Assembly: GCA_050955025.1 (NCBI GenBank)
Contig: JBPBQX010000268.1
Span: 1-22,127, forward strand
Length of the DNA: 22,127 bases
Source: CAXSEF01 sp050955025
Lineage (GTDB): Bacteria > Pseudomonadota > Alphaproteobacteria > Acetobacterales > Acetobacteraceae
Reading direction: 5' to 3'
Part shown: positions 1 to 7,472 of the stretch, in pieces
Layout: every line of letters starts with the position of its first letter
How positions within the stretch are numbered: the stretch's first letter is position 1
Position numbers and translations under genes: made by a program
Notes under the pieces: model-generated
Seen by the model: the letters and a program-made list of their open reading frames with translations, nothing else
What the model was told of the DNA's origin: nothing
The model's database searches: none

Positions 1-1138
1 ACCCATGGCGTCGAGCATCCGCGACGCCCTCGCCTCCGCCCGCGCCAGCCACGGCGGCGCCGGGCTGCCCCGGCAGGAGCGCGACCTGCCGATCACCTGG
101 GTCGGCGCCGCCACCCTGGCGCTGTCGCTGCCGCTGGCCGGCCTGCTGGCCTGGTTCGCGCTCCCGGCCGAGTCCGCCCTCGGCATGGCGGCCTTCGCGG
201 CCCTGATCGTCGGCGCGACCGTGTTCACGATGGCGTTCGGCTTCCTGATGGCCACCGCCTGCGGCTACATGGCCGGCCTGCTCGGCTCCTCGAGCAGCCC
301 GATCTCGGGCATCGGCATCCTCGGCACCATCGTGGTCTCGCTGCTGTTCGGCGCCATCCTCGGCCACGCCGGCGGCGACCCTGCCGCCTCCGGCCGTTTC
401 GCGGTGGCGCTGGCGCTGTTCCTGACCGCGGTGGTCGTCACCGTTTCCTCGATCGCCAACGACAACCTGCAGGACCTCAAGACCGGCCAGATCGTCGACG
501 CCACGCCCTGGCGCCAGCAGGTCGCCCTGCTTGCCGGCGTCGCCGTGGGCGCCATGGTGATCGCACCGCTGCTCGACCTGCTCTATCAAACGTACGGCTT
601 TCCCGGCGCCATGCCCCGCCCCGGCATGGACCCCGCCCGCGTCCTGGCCGCCCCGCAGGCCTCGCTGATGGCCGTCATCGGCAACGGCATCGTGTCCGGA
701 CAGCTCGCCTGGGGGATGGTCGCGATCGGCCTGGCCCTCGGCGCCGTCCTCGTCGCCGTCGACGAGCTGCTGCAGCGCCGCTTCGACGCCCAGCTCCCCG
801 TCCTCACCGTGGGCATCGGCATCTACCTGCCGCCCACCGTCGGCCTCACCATCGCCGTCGGCGGCATCCTCGAGTGGCTCACCCGCCGCCACCTGCGCGC
901 CGCCCCGGAGGCAACGCGCGAGTCCGCCCGGCGCCGTGGCGTCCTGCTCGCGTCCGGCTTCCTCGTCGGCGAGAGCGTCGCGGGCATGGTCCTCGCCGCG
1001 GTCGAGGGCGCCGCCGGGCACAGCTTCCCGTTCGCCGTGGTCGGCCCGGGATTCGCCGGCACGGCCGCCTGGATCGGTCTCGCCGGCTTCTCCGCGGCCG
1101 CGGTCCTGCTCTACCGGCTCGTCGTCCGCACGCGCTAG
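1..1138 (+). CDS. OPT family oligopeptide transporter, C-terminal part (5' end outside window)
   Basis: Inner-membrane proton-coupled oligopeptide or metal-chelate transporter of the OPT family. About 378 codons are visible and the frame is open to the left edge, so this is roughly the C-terminal half of a protein usually near 650 residues. The ATG at position 5 is therefore probably internal. The visible part is a series of hydrophobic helices. It includes the family-typical stretch NDNLQDLKTGQIVDATPWRQ (encoded about 460-520), which matches the NN.(M/L)QDLK.G..V.ATPWKQQ signature of bacterial OPT proteins. Other typical pieces are GIGIYLPP (about 810-835) and an AWIGL near the end. The TAG stop is at 1136-1138. 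It converges on mlaF, with a 192-nt gap that holds an AT-rich hairpin repeat. The family call is secure; the substrate cannot be read from the sequence. Confidence 0.88.
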   Translation, partial: PMASSIRDALASARASHGGAGLPRQERDLPITWVGAATLALSLPLAGLLAWFALPAESALGMAAFAALIVGATVFTMAFGFLMATACGYMAGLLGSSSSPISGIGILGTIVVSLLFGAILGHAGGDPAASGRFAVALALFLTAVVVTVSSIANDNLQDLKTGQIVDATPWRQQVALLAGVAVGAMVIAPLLDLLYQTYGFPGAMPRPGMDPARVLAAPQASLMAVIGNGIVSGQLAWGMVAIGLALGAVLVAVDELLQRRFDAQLPVLTVGIGIYLPPTVGLTIAVGGILEWLTRRHLRAAPEATRESARRRGVLLASGFLVGESVAGMVLAAVEGAAGHSFPFAVVGPGFAGTAAWIGLAGFSAAAVLLYRLVVRTR

Positions 1139-1161
1139 CGGCCGTCGCTGAAGTCCAGGAA

Positions 1162-1309
1162 GAAGCAAGGCAGAAAGCCCTTCTTTTTCTGAAGAAAAAG
1201 AAGCAAAAAGACTTTGCCCGTTTGGCTGCGGTGCTACACGCCTGGCACCGGACCAATGTGGGAAAGTTCTTTGGTTCTTTCTTTCAAGAAAGAACTGCTT
1301 TCTTGCTTC
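1162..1309. repeat. AT-rich hairpin repeat bounded by GAAGCAAG / CTTGCTTC
   Basis: An AT-rich island in very GC-rich DNA between two convergent genes (OPT transporter and mlaF). It starts with GAAGCAAG (1162-1169) and ends with its exact inverted copy CTTGCTTC (1302-1309). Inside are two perfect 10-bp hairpins: arms 1180-1189/1194-1203 with a 4-nt loop, and arms 1274-1283/1286-1295 with a 2-nt loop. The terminal motif is the same as that of the GC-rich repeat family found elsewhere in this window, but the body differs. There is no transposase frame. It may act as a bidirectional terminator or mRNA end-protector, but no long U-run follows either hairpin. I do not know a name for this element. 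Confidence 0.8.
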
Positions 1310-1330
1310 GGCACGAGCCCGCAGGCGCAG

Positions 1331-2137
1331 CTACCGGCGCAGCTCCATCTGGATCGGCCCGTCGCGGCGCCCGTGGGTGAACTGGTCCACCATGGCGTTG
1401 CCGCTGTCGAGCAGCCCCTGCGCCTCGCCTTCCCAGATGATGCGGCCGGCGAACAGCATCGCGGCACGGTCGCCGATCCGGGTGGCGCTGGCCATGTCGT
1501 GGGTGATCGCGATCGCGGTCGAGCCCAGCCGCCGCACGCAGTCCAGTATCAGCCCGTCGATCACCGCGCCCATGATCGGGTCGAGCCCCGTGGTCGGCTC
1601 GTCGAAGAACAGGATGTCCGGCTGCGCGGCGATGGCGCGCGCCAGGCCGACCCGCTTCTGCATGCCGCCCGACAGCTCGGACGGCGAAAGGTCGCCCACC
1701 GACGGCGACAGCCCCACCTGCGCCAGGATGTCGCCCGCCTTCGCGCGGGCTGCGTCGCGGCCGATGCGCGGGCGCCCGGGGGCACGCGCCAGCAGGCCGA
1801 ACGCCACGTTCTCCCAGACCGGCAGGCTGTCGAACAGCGCCGCGTTCTGGAACAGCATGCCGATCCTGGCACGCGCGGCCTCGCGCTCGGCGCGGGGCAG
1901 GGCGAGGATGTCGCGCCCGTCGATCTCGATCGTGCCCTCGTCCGGGGTGACGAGACCCAGGATCGACTTGATCAGCACCGACTTACCCGAACCCGAGCCG
2001 CCGATCACGACCATCGACGTCCCGGGCATCACGTCCAGGTCCACGCCGTCGAGCACCTGCTTGTCGCCGAACCGCTTGCGCAAGCCCCGCACCCGGATCT
2101 TCGGCGTGGCGGCAGGGTCCGCGAGGACGGCGCTCAT
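1331..2137 (-). CDS. mlaF: MlaF-type ABC transporter ATPase (phospholipid/organic solvent transport)
   Basis: Cytoplasmic ATPase of the MlaFE-type lipid ABC transporter. It would power phospholipid movement between inner and outer membranes together with the MlaE permease. The protein has 268 residues, usual for the family. Walker A GGSGSGKS is at 46-53, the Q-loop Gln at 97, signature LSGGMQ at 155-160, Walker B ILFFDE at 175-180 followed by PTTGLDP, and the H-loop His at 213. The wording around LSGGMQKRVGLARA and EPTTGLDP is characteristic of MlaF/Ttg2A. The ATG at 2137 overlaps the mlaE stop by 4 nt (ATGA), so translational coupling is likely. No mlaD (MCE-domain) gene follows; the operon ends at the AT-rich repeat. 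Confidence 0.93.
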   Translation of the reverse strand: MSAVLADPAATPKIRVRGLRKRFGDKQVLDGVDLDVMPGTSMVVIGGSGSGKSVLIKSILGLVTPDEGTIEIDGRDILALPRAEREAARARIGMLFQNAALFDSLPVWENVAFGLLARAPGRPRIGRDAARAKAGDILAQVGLSPSVGDLSPSELSGGMQKRVGLARAIAAQPDILFFDEPTTGLDPIMGAVIDGLILDCVRRLGSTAIAITHDMASATRIGDRAAMLFAGRIIWEGEAQGLLDSGNAMVDQFTHGRRDGPIQMELRR

Positions 2138-3033
2138 CGGGCGAAGAACAGCTCGGTGAGCACGTAGTCGAACGCGAGGATCAGGATGGACGCGGTGACC
2201 ACGGCCGAGGTGGTCGCCGAACCCACGCCTTCCGCGCCGCCGCGGCTGTTGTAGCCGTGGTAGCAGCCCATCAGCGCGATCAGGAAGCCGAACACCGCCG
2301 CCTTGGCCAGCCCGACCACCACATCGGCCGTCGTCATGAACGAGGCGGTCGCGTGCAGGTAGGCCTGCGCGTTGAAGCCGAGCTTGACCACCGCGATGAT
2401 GAAGCCGCCGAGCACCCCGATCACGTCGGCCACCAGCACCAGCAGCGGCAGCGCGATCGTCGCCGCCAGCAGCCTCGGCGTGACGAGGTACTTCATCGGG
2501 TTGGTGGACAGCGTGCCCAGCGCGTCGATCTGGTCCGTCACCCGCATGGTGCCCAGCTCCGCGGCCATCGCGGCGCCGACGCGACCGGCCACCATCAGCC
2601 CGCCCAGCACCGGCGCCAGCTCGCGCACCACGGACAGCACCACGATGTTGGCGATCGCGCTCTCGGCGCCGAAGCGCGCGAAGCCGGTGTAGGACTGCAG
2701 CGCGATCACCATGCCGGCGAACACCGCCGTGAGCGCGACCACCGGCAGGCTGAAATACGCGAACTCGATGAACGCGGCGAGGAAGATGCGGCCGTAGAAC
2801 GGCGGCCGCAGCAGGTGCGACACGCCCGAGGCCGCGAACAGCGCCACGCGCCCCGCCGACACGCAGGCGGCGAGCACCCCCGCGCCGAGTGCCGCGACAG
2901 CCCCCGCCACGACCGCGCCCGGCGTGCGCCCGGCGTCCGGCTCCCGTGTCGCCGCCTGCGAACCGGGCGCCTCGGCCCCGTGCGGCACGGCGATCCCCGG
3001 ACGGCGGCGCGCGTCCCCGGCCATGCCGCTCAC
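2134..3033 (-). CDS. mlaE: MlaE family ABC transporter permease
   Basis: Integral inner-membrane permease that pairs with MlaF (299 residues). Family hallmarks are GTMRVTDQIDALGTLSTNP in the middle (the MlaE coupling region), followed by YLVTPRLLA. GCYHGYNSRGGAEGVG lies near the C-terminus, then a last helix ending DYVLTELFF. About five to six hydrophobic segments are visible. The first ~38 residues are Ala/Gly/Arg-rich and not conserved in character. The start chosen is GTG at 3033, which forms a GTGA overlap with the alr stop codon; an ATG three codons downstream (3024) is an equal alternative. The stop overlaps the mlaF start. In MlaFEDB complexes an MCE protein (MlaD) completes the transporter; none is encoded next door here. 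Confidence 0.93.
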   Translation of the reverse strand: MSGMAGDARRRPGIAVPHGAEAPGSQAATREPDAGRTPGAVVAGAVAALGAGVLAACVSAGRVALFAASGVSHLLRPPFYGRIFLAAFIEFAYFSLPVVALTAVFAGMVIALQSYTGFARFGAESAIANIVVLSVVRELAPVLGGLMVAGRVGAAMAAELGTMRVTDQIDALGTLSTNPMKYLVTPRLLAATIALPLLVLVADVIGVLGGFIIAVVKLGFNAQAYLHATASFMTTADVVVGLAKAAVFGFLIALMGCYHGYNSRGGAEGVGSATTSAVVTASILILAFDYVLTELFFAR

Positions 3034-4184
3034 AGGGCGGTGTAGTCCCGCTCGTAGCGCGACCCCAGCGAGGTCAGGATCTCGTAGCCGTTGGTGCCGG
3101 CACGCGCCGCCACCTCGTCCGGCGGCAGGTCCGGCCCGATCAGCTCGAGCCAGGTGCCGGGCCCGATCGCGGGATGGTCGGTGACGTCGAAGGTGGTCAG
3201 GTCCATGGAGACACGCCCTACCAGCGGGACGGGCCTGCCGTCAAAGCTGGCCCGACCCGCATTGGACAGCGACCGCGGCAGCCCGTCCGCGTAGCCCGCG
3301 CCCAGCGTCGCGATCCTGCTGTCGCGCGCGGCGATCCACGCGCCGTTGTAGCCGACGCCGCCGCCGGCCGGCACCGCGCGCACCGACAGCACGCGCGCGG
3401 TCAGGCGCAGCACCGGGCGCATCGGGTTCGCCCGCCCCGGCACCGGGTTGATGCCGTAGAGCGCAGCCCCCGGGCGCGCCAGATCGGACGCGAACGCCTC
3501 GCCCAGGAACAGCCCGGAGGAGTTGGCCACCGAGCGCGGCACCGCGCGGCCCAGCGCCGCATCGAGGCGACCGGCTGCCTGCGCGAAGGCCAGGCCCTGC
3601 GCCGCGTTGACGGGGCTGTCCGGCGTGTCCGCCGCGCACAGGTGCGTCATCACGTAGCGCAACGCCACGCCGTCCAGCAGCGACGGCCGGCGCACGAGCG
3701 CGTCGAACTCCTCCGCGTCGAGGCCCAGCCGGTTCATCCCGGTGTCGACGTGCAGCAGCGCTGGGAGCGCCCGCCCGAGGCGCCGCGCCGTGTCCCCCCA
3801 CTCCCCGATCTCGCGCAGCGTGCCGAGCGCGGGCAGCAGGTCGTCCTCGGCGAAACCTCCTGCCTCGCCGGGCGGCAGGCCGTTCAGCACGCCGAGCATG
3901 GCGTCGCCGATCAGCGGCCGGATCGCGCGGGCCTCGCCGGGATGGGCGGTGAAGAAGTGCCGGCAGCCCTCCGCCAGCAGGCGCGGAGCGATCCTGCACG
4001 CGCCGAGGCCGTAGCCGTCCGCCTTGAGCACGCCGGCCACGTCGCCGCCGTGGCGGCTGCGCAGCAGCCGCCAGTTGGCCGCGATAGCGTCGAGGTCGAT
4101 GGCAAGTCGGGTCGTGGCTGGCGTGGCACCCTCGGCGGAACGGCACGGCGCCCAGGATGGACCCGCCCGGTTAACACTCTGCAT
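3030..4184 (-). CDS. alr: Alanine racemase
   Basis: PLP-dependent racemase converting L-alanine to D-alanine for peptidoglycan, in the cytoplasm. With the ATG at 4184 it has 384 residues, normal for Alr. The PLP lysine is K54 in VLKADGYGLG. R152 lies in the conserved TGMNRLG. The catalytic tyrosine of the second domain is Y279 in GGGVGYNGAW. ALYGINP and GAGYADG(L/Y)PR are also present. The frame stays open upstream to a possible start at 4298, but that would overlap the divergent hydrolase gene head-on and add a basic, non-conserved stretch, so 4184 was preferred. It is first gene of an alr-mlaE-mlaF operon with 4-nt overlaps. SD support is weak. Confidence 0.93.
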   Translation of the reverse strand: MQSVNRAGPSWAPCRSAEGATPATTRLAIDLDAIAANWRLLRSRHGGDVAGVLKADGYGLGACRIAPRLLAEGCRHFFTAHPGEARAIRPLIGDAMLGVLNGLPPGEAGGFAEDDLLPALGTLREIGEWGDTARRLGRALPALLHVDTGMNRLGLDAEEFDALVRRPSLLDGVALRYVMTHLCAADTPDSPVNAAQGLAFAQAAGRLDAALGRAVPRSVANSSGLFLGEAFASDLARPGAALYGINPVPGRANPMRPVLRLTARVLSVRAVPAGGGVGYNGAWIAARDSRIATLGAGYADGLPRSLSNAGRASFDGRPVPLVGRVSMDLTTFDVTDHPAIGPGTWLELIGPDLPPDEVAARAGTNGYEILTSLGSRYERDYTAL

Positions 4185-4240
4185 CCGGCTGCCCCGCCCA
4201 CGCCCGCGGCACCCCGGGGCGAGGCGCGCGTTGTCGCGCC

Positions 4241-5236
4241 ATGAACGAAGCCCGACCACGTCCGCCCGAAGCTCTCGCGGGCATGCCGGATGCCGCACCC
4301 GGCAGCAAGATCCACGCCAGCCCCGCCTTCCCGGAGGCGTCGCACCCGGCGCCCCGCCCAGGCGGCGTCAGCCGTCGCGTGCTCGGCGGGATGGGGCTCC
4401 TGCTGGTCGCCGGATGCTCGCCGGCCAGGATCCTCAACGACCTGGCGCCGCGCCGGCGGGTCGCGGAAGGCATTGCCTACGGTGACGGGCCGCGCCGCAC
4501 GCTCGACGTCTACGCGCCGGACCCCGTGCCCGGGGCGGGCCCCGCGCCGGTGATCGTGTTCCTCTACGGCGGCGGCTGGAAGGACGGCAGCAAGGCGATG
4601 TACCGCTTCGTCGGCGGCGCCCTGGCAAGCCGCGGCGCGATCGTCGTGATCCCCGACTACCGGCTCTACCCCCGGGTGCGCTACCCGGACTTCCTCAGCG
4701 ACTGCGCCGCCGCGGTCCGCTGGGCCACCCGCAACGCGAGGACCGTGGCCGAGGCCCGCCCCACCGACCGTGCGGCCGCGCCGGAGCCGGTCTTCCTCGT
4801 GGGCCACTCCGCCGGGGCCTACAACGCGGCGATGCTGGCCTTCGACCCGCGCTGGCTCGGCGCCGAGGGCCTGGTGCCGCGCGATGCGCTGCGCGGGCTG
4901 GTCGGCCTCGCCGGTCCCTACGACTTCCTGCCGCTGCACACCGCCGAGCTGGCGTCGATCTTCGGCGGCGCGGACCGCGTCGACACCCAGCCGATCACCT
5001 ACGCGGGCGGCGGCGGACCGCCGGCCCTGCTGTGCGCGGGCAGCAGGGACACCACGGTGCTGCCCGCCAACACGCTGCACCTGGCCGCCCGCATCCGTGC
5101 CGCCGGCGGCTTCGCAGAGGACCGGATCTACCCCGGCATCAACCACGTGGAGATCATCGGCGCCATGGCCGCGCCGCTGCGCTTCCTGGCGCCCACCCTG
5201 CACGACACGCTCGCCTTCGCCGGGCTGGGCGCCTGA
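4241..5236 (+). CDS. Alpha/beta hydrolase (esterase/lipase type), probable Tat-exported lipoprotein
   Basis: Serine hydrolase of the alpha/beta fold, carboxylesterase-like, 331 residues from ATG 4241. The oxyanion-hole motif FLYGGGW is at 107-113 (Y replaces the usual H of HGGGW). The nucleophile is S190 in GHSAG, the likely acid D270 in GSRDTT, and the catalytic His H302 in GINHVE. The N-terminus has SRRVL (44-48), a hydrophobic run and a lipobox LVAGC with Cys59. That reads as a twin-arginine lipoprotein signal preceded by an extension of about 40 residues; starts at codon 15 (4283) or later are possible, and no clear SD is visible. It is divergent from alr with a 56-nt gap. The 3' end is followed at once by repeat copy A. 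Substrate unknown. Confidence 0.85.
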   Translation: MNEARPRPPEALAGMPDAAPGSKIHASPAFPEASHPAPRPGGVSRRVLGGMGLLLVAGCSPARILNDLAPRRRVAEGIAYGDGPRRTLDVYAPDPVPGAGPAPVIVFLYGGGWKDGSKAMYRFVGGALASRGAIVVIPDYRLYPRVRYPDFLSDCAAAVRWATRNARTVAEARPTDRAAAPEPVFLVGHSAGAYNAAMLAFDPRWLGAEGLVPRDALRGLVGLAGPYDFLPLHTAELASIFGGADRVDTQPITYAGGGGPPALLCAGSRDTTVLPANTLHLAARIRAAGGFAEDRIYPGINHVEIIGAMAAPLRFLAPTLHDTLAFAGLGA

Positions 5237-5240
5237 AGGC

Positions 5241-5368
5241 AAGGCAAGGCCAGAGGCTCCGCCTCTGGACTCCGCCAAAGGCTGCGCCCTTGGAACGCCT
5301 CCCTTAAGTCAGGGGATCAAAGGGTCCTCGGACCCTTTGCGGGTTCGGGCAGAGCCCGACCTTGCTTC
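5241..5368 (+). repeat. Structured intergenic repeat, copy A (short form)
   Basis: A GC-rich repeat directly after the hydrolase stop. Hairpins in order: 5250-5257/5261-5268 (perfect, 8 bp); 5275-5282/5286-5293 (one A-C mismatch); conserved CTTAAGT spacer; 5318-5327/5330-5339 (perfect 10 bp, 2-nt loop); 5345-5350/5354-5359 (6 bp, 3-nt loop). It is bounded by AAGGCAAGG and CCTTGCTTC. Four related copies lie at 6859, 13385, 18563 and 20597. The 337-nt gap 5237-5573 holds this copy, a possible promoter and the SD of the next gene, and nothing else that I can see. Confidence 0.88.
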
Positions 5369-5473
5369 CTGGCCCGCGCCGCGACAGGTCTCCGGGACCC
5401 GCTCCGCGCCGTTTTCTTTCCCGCAGACCGCCTCCGGCTTTGCAGAAATGTCGCGAACCGCGAAAGCAGGGGT

Positions 5474-5502
5474 TTGAGCCGGGCGGTGCTCTGGGCTATT
5501 GG
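5474..5502 (+). promoter_or_regulatory. Possible sigma70-type promoter for the aminotransferase gene
   Basis: TTGAGC at 5474-5479 and TATTGG at 5497-5502 are separated by 17 nt, with the start codon 71 nt downstream. The -10 match is poor. Offered only because it lies in a locally less GC-rich stretch at a sensible distance. Confidence 0.28.
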
Positions 5503-5573
5503 TCCCGGCCAGCGACGCGGATGCCCCGGCGGACCCACCGCTTCCGGGAACAAGACGCGATTGGGAGGACTGC

Positions 5574-6788
5574 ATGACTGGACGCCACTTCCTCAACGTG
5601 CCCGGACCCACCAACGTCCCGGACCGCATCCTCAACGCGATGCACGTCCCGATGGAGGACCACCGCAACCCGAACTTCCCCAAGCTGACCCTGCCGATCT
5701 TCGAGCAGCTCAAGCGCCTGTTCCGCACCACGACCGGCCAGGCCTTCATCTTCCCCTCGTCGGGCACGGGCAGCTGGGAGGCGGTGCTCACCAACACGCT
5801 CAGCCTCGGCGACAAGGTGCTCTCGCCGCGCTTCGGCCAGTTCAGCACGCTGTGGATCGACCTGGCCCAGCGCGTCGGCCTCGAGGTCGTCGTCCAGGAC
5901 GAGGAGTGGGGCACCGGCGCCTCGCCCGAGCGCATCGGCGCGGCGCTTGCCGACGACAAGGCCCACGAGATCAAGGCCGTGCTCGTCGTGCAGAACGAGA
6001 CCGCGACCGGCGTCACCAGCGACATCGCGGCCGTGCGCAAGGCCATCGACGCTGCCGGCCACCCCGCGCTGCTGTTCGTCGACGGCGTCAGCTCGATCGG
6101 CTCGATCGACTTCCGCATGGACGACTGGAAGGTCGACGGCGCGATCACCGGCAGCCAGAAGGGCCTGATGCTGCCCGCCGGCGCCGGCATCGCCTGCGTC
6201 AGCCAGAAGGCGCTCGAGGCGCAGAAGGCCGCGCGCAACAACAACCCGCTGCGCCGCGCCTACTTCGACTTCGATGACCAGTCCAAGGCGAACAAGGACG
6301 GCTACTTCCCCTACACTCCGTCGCTGCCGATGCTGTACGGCCTGCGCGAGTCCCTGACGATGCTGCTCGACGAGGAAGGCCTCGACAACGTCATCGCCCG
6401 CCACGCCTACCTCGCCGGCGGCGTGCGCGCCGCGGTGCTCGACGGCTGGAAGCTGAAGCTCTGCGCGCAGGACCCGAAGTGGTACAGCGACACCGTCAGC
6501 GCGATCATGGTGCCCGAGGGCTTCAGCGGCGCCGACGTGATCAAGCGCGCCTTCACCCGCTACAACCTGGCGACCGGCGCGGGCCTGGCGAAGATGGCCG
6601 GCAAGCTGTTCCGCATCGGCCACCTGGGCGACCTGAACGAGCTGATGTGCCTGGCCGCGATCACCGGCGCCGAGATGGCCATGCGCGACGTGGGCATCAA
6701 GGTCGAGCCCGGCAGCGGCGCCGCCGCGGCGGAGGAGTTCTACCGGGCCAACTCCCTGGAGAACAAGCTCCAGAAGGCCGCCGAGTAG
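5574..6788 (+). CDS. sgaA: Class V aminotransferase, serine-glyoxylate aminotransferase type
   Basis: PLP enzyme transferring the amino group of serine to glyoxylate, giving hydroxypyruvate and glycine (serine cycle or photorespiratory-type glyoxylate metabolism). It has 404 residues from ATG 5574, as expected. The N-terminal FLNVPGPTNVPDRIL and MEDHRNP are typical. SSGTGSWEA (62-70) contacts PLP phosphate, D170 in FVDGVSS the pyridine nitrogen, and K196 in GSQKGLMLP forms the Schiff base. The HLGDLNE motif near the C-terminus is also typical. The start is set by GGGAGGA at 5563-5569; the frame is open to 5499 but without support there. A strong intrinsic terminator follows. The gene appears monocistronic, so the pathway cannot be confirmed from neighbours. 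Related alanine- or phosphoserine-glyoxylate enzymes remain possible. Confidence 0.9.
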   Translation: MTGRHFLNVPGPTNVPDRILNAMHVPMEDHRNPNFPKLTLPIFEQLKRLFRTTTGQAFIFPSSGTGSWEAVLTNTLSLGDKVLSPRFGQFSTLWIDLAQRVGLEVVVQDEEWGTGASPERIGAALADDKAHEIKAVLVVQNETATGVTSDIAAVRKAIDAAGHPALLFVDGVSSIGSIDFRMDDWKVDGAITGSQKGLMLPAGAGIACVSQKALEAQKAARNNNPLRRAYFDFDDQSKANKDGYFPYTPSLPMLYGLRESLTMLLDEEGLDNVIARHAYLAGGVRAAVLDGWKLKLCAQDPKWYSDTVSAIMVPEGFSGADVIKRAFTRYNLATGAGLAKMAGKLFRIGHLGDLNELMCLAAITGAEMAMRDVGIKVEPGSGAAAAEEFYRANSLENKLQKAAE

Positions 6789-6813
6789 CCGCACCGGATC
6801 CCGGCGAATAGGG

Positions 6814-6848
6814 AAGGGCGAGGCGCAGGCCTCGCCCTTTTTCTTTGG
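6814..6848 (+). terminator. Intrinsic terminator of the aminotransferase gene
   Basis: An 11-bp perfect stem (6814-6824 with 6829-6839) closes a 4-nt loop and runs into T5-C-T3 at 6838-6846. It lies 25 nt after the stop codon. This is the only textbook rho-independent terminator I see in the window, in contrast to the repeat hairpins at other gene ends. Confidence 0.9.
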
Positions 6849-6858
6849 TGCCCGCAGG

Positions 6859-7039
6859 GAAGCAAGGTTGAGGCTCTGCCTCAAACTCCGCCAAAGGCTG
6901 CGCCCTTGGAACGCACGACTTAAGTCAGGGGATCAAAGGGCTTTCCGGCCCTTTGCGGCTCCGGGCGGAGCTGGCCAGAGGTTCCGACGACCCTCTTGGG
7001 TCGTTGGAAGGGCCAGCGGAGGGGGAGCCCGGCCTTGCC
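6859..7039 (+). repeat. Structured intergenic repeat, copy B (long form)
   Basis: Starts GAAGCAAGG and ends CCTTGCC. Hairpins: 6868-6874/6878-6884 (TTGAGGC/GCCTCAA, both arms changed relative to copy A); 6891-6898/6902-6909; 6934-6941/6948-6955. The last stem, 6961-6966/7027-7032, encloses an extra 60-nt module. That module has a 7-bp stem (6970-6976/7011-7017) and a 10-bp hairpin (6984-6993/6998-7007, one G-U pair). The copy lies between the terminator of the aminotransferase gene and the convergent Cys-rich gene. No coding frame of its own is apparent. Confidence 0.88.
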
Positions 7040-7050
7040 TCACGCCGCGG

Positions 7051-7425
7051 TCAGTAGGGCCGCACCGCCCGGAACGGGTCGGCGAGCGGCGCCTCGCCGC
7101 CCCCGGTCCGCGGCGCCTCGACGCACCCGCTGCCCATCCGCGCCGCCGCCCGCTCGCACGGCGAGCGGTCCGGGTACTCGCACTCCAGCGTGCCGCCGGA
7201 CACCACGATGCAGTAGCGCCCGGTGCCGACCGCCGGCCTGGGCTCGGCGGGGTTGGCGACGCACTCCCCGCCCTGGGCACGGGCGTTGTTCCGGCACTCG
7301 CCGGGATCGACATACAGGCAGCGCGACGGCACCGACGGCGTGCGGATGCAGAACGGCGCCGCCCCGGCCCCGCCCGGCATCGGCGCCAGGGCCGCCGCAA
7401 CCATGCCCGCGCGGAATGCCGTCAT
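7051..7425 (-). CDS. Small secreted protein with two tandem four-Cys modules (DUF3551-like)
   Basis: A predicted exported protein of 124 residues from ATG 7425. The N-terminus is a short signal peptide (MTAFRAGMVAAALAP...GAGA). The mature part holds two modules with exactly the same spacing, C-x9-C-x7-C-x10-C. The first (F-C ... C-VANP) and second (Y-C ... C-VEAP) also share an aromatic residue before the first Cys and a Pro shortly after the last. The pattern resembles DUF3551 proteins of Alphaproteobacteria, which usually have one such unit; that assignment is by memory of the pattern only. The start is uncertain: ATG 7404 also gives a signal peptide, and no good SD is seen. It lies 47 nt downstream of the last gene of the formate dehydrogenase minus arm, in the same direction. 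Disulfide-rich periplasmic role inferred; function unknown. Confidence 0.7.
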   Translation of the reverse strand: MTAFRAGMVAAALAPMPGGAGAAPFCIRTPSVPSRCLYVDPGECRNNARAQGGECVANPAEPRPAVGTGRYCIVVSGGTLECEYPDRSPCERAAARMGSGCVEAPRTGGGEAPLADPFRAVRPY

Positions 7426-7472
7426 GCCGCGAAGCGACGGGACGGGCACGACCCCACGCGCCCCCGGTCGCC

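Noticed and set aside
4185..4298. Longer alanine racemase start at 4298
   Set aside because: It would overlap the divergent hydrolase gene and adds residues unlike the family; 384 residues is the normal length.
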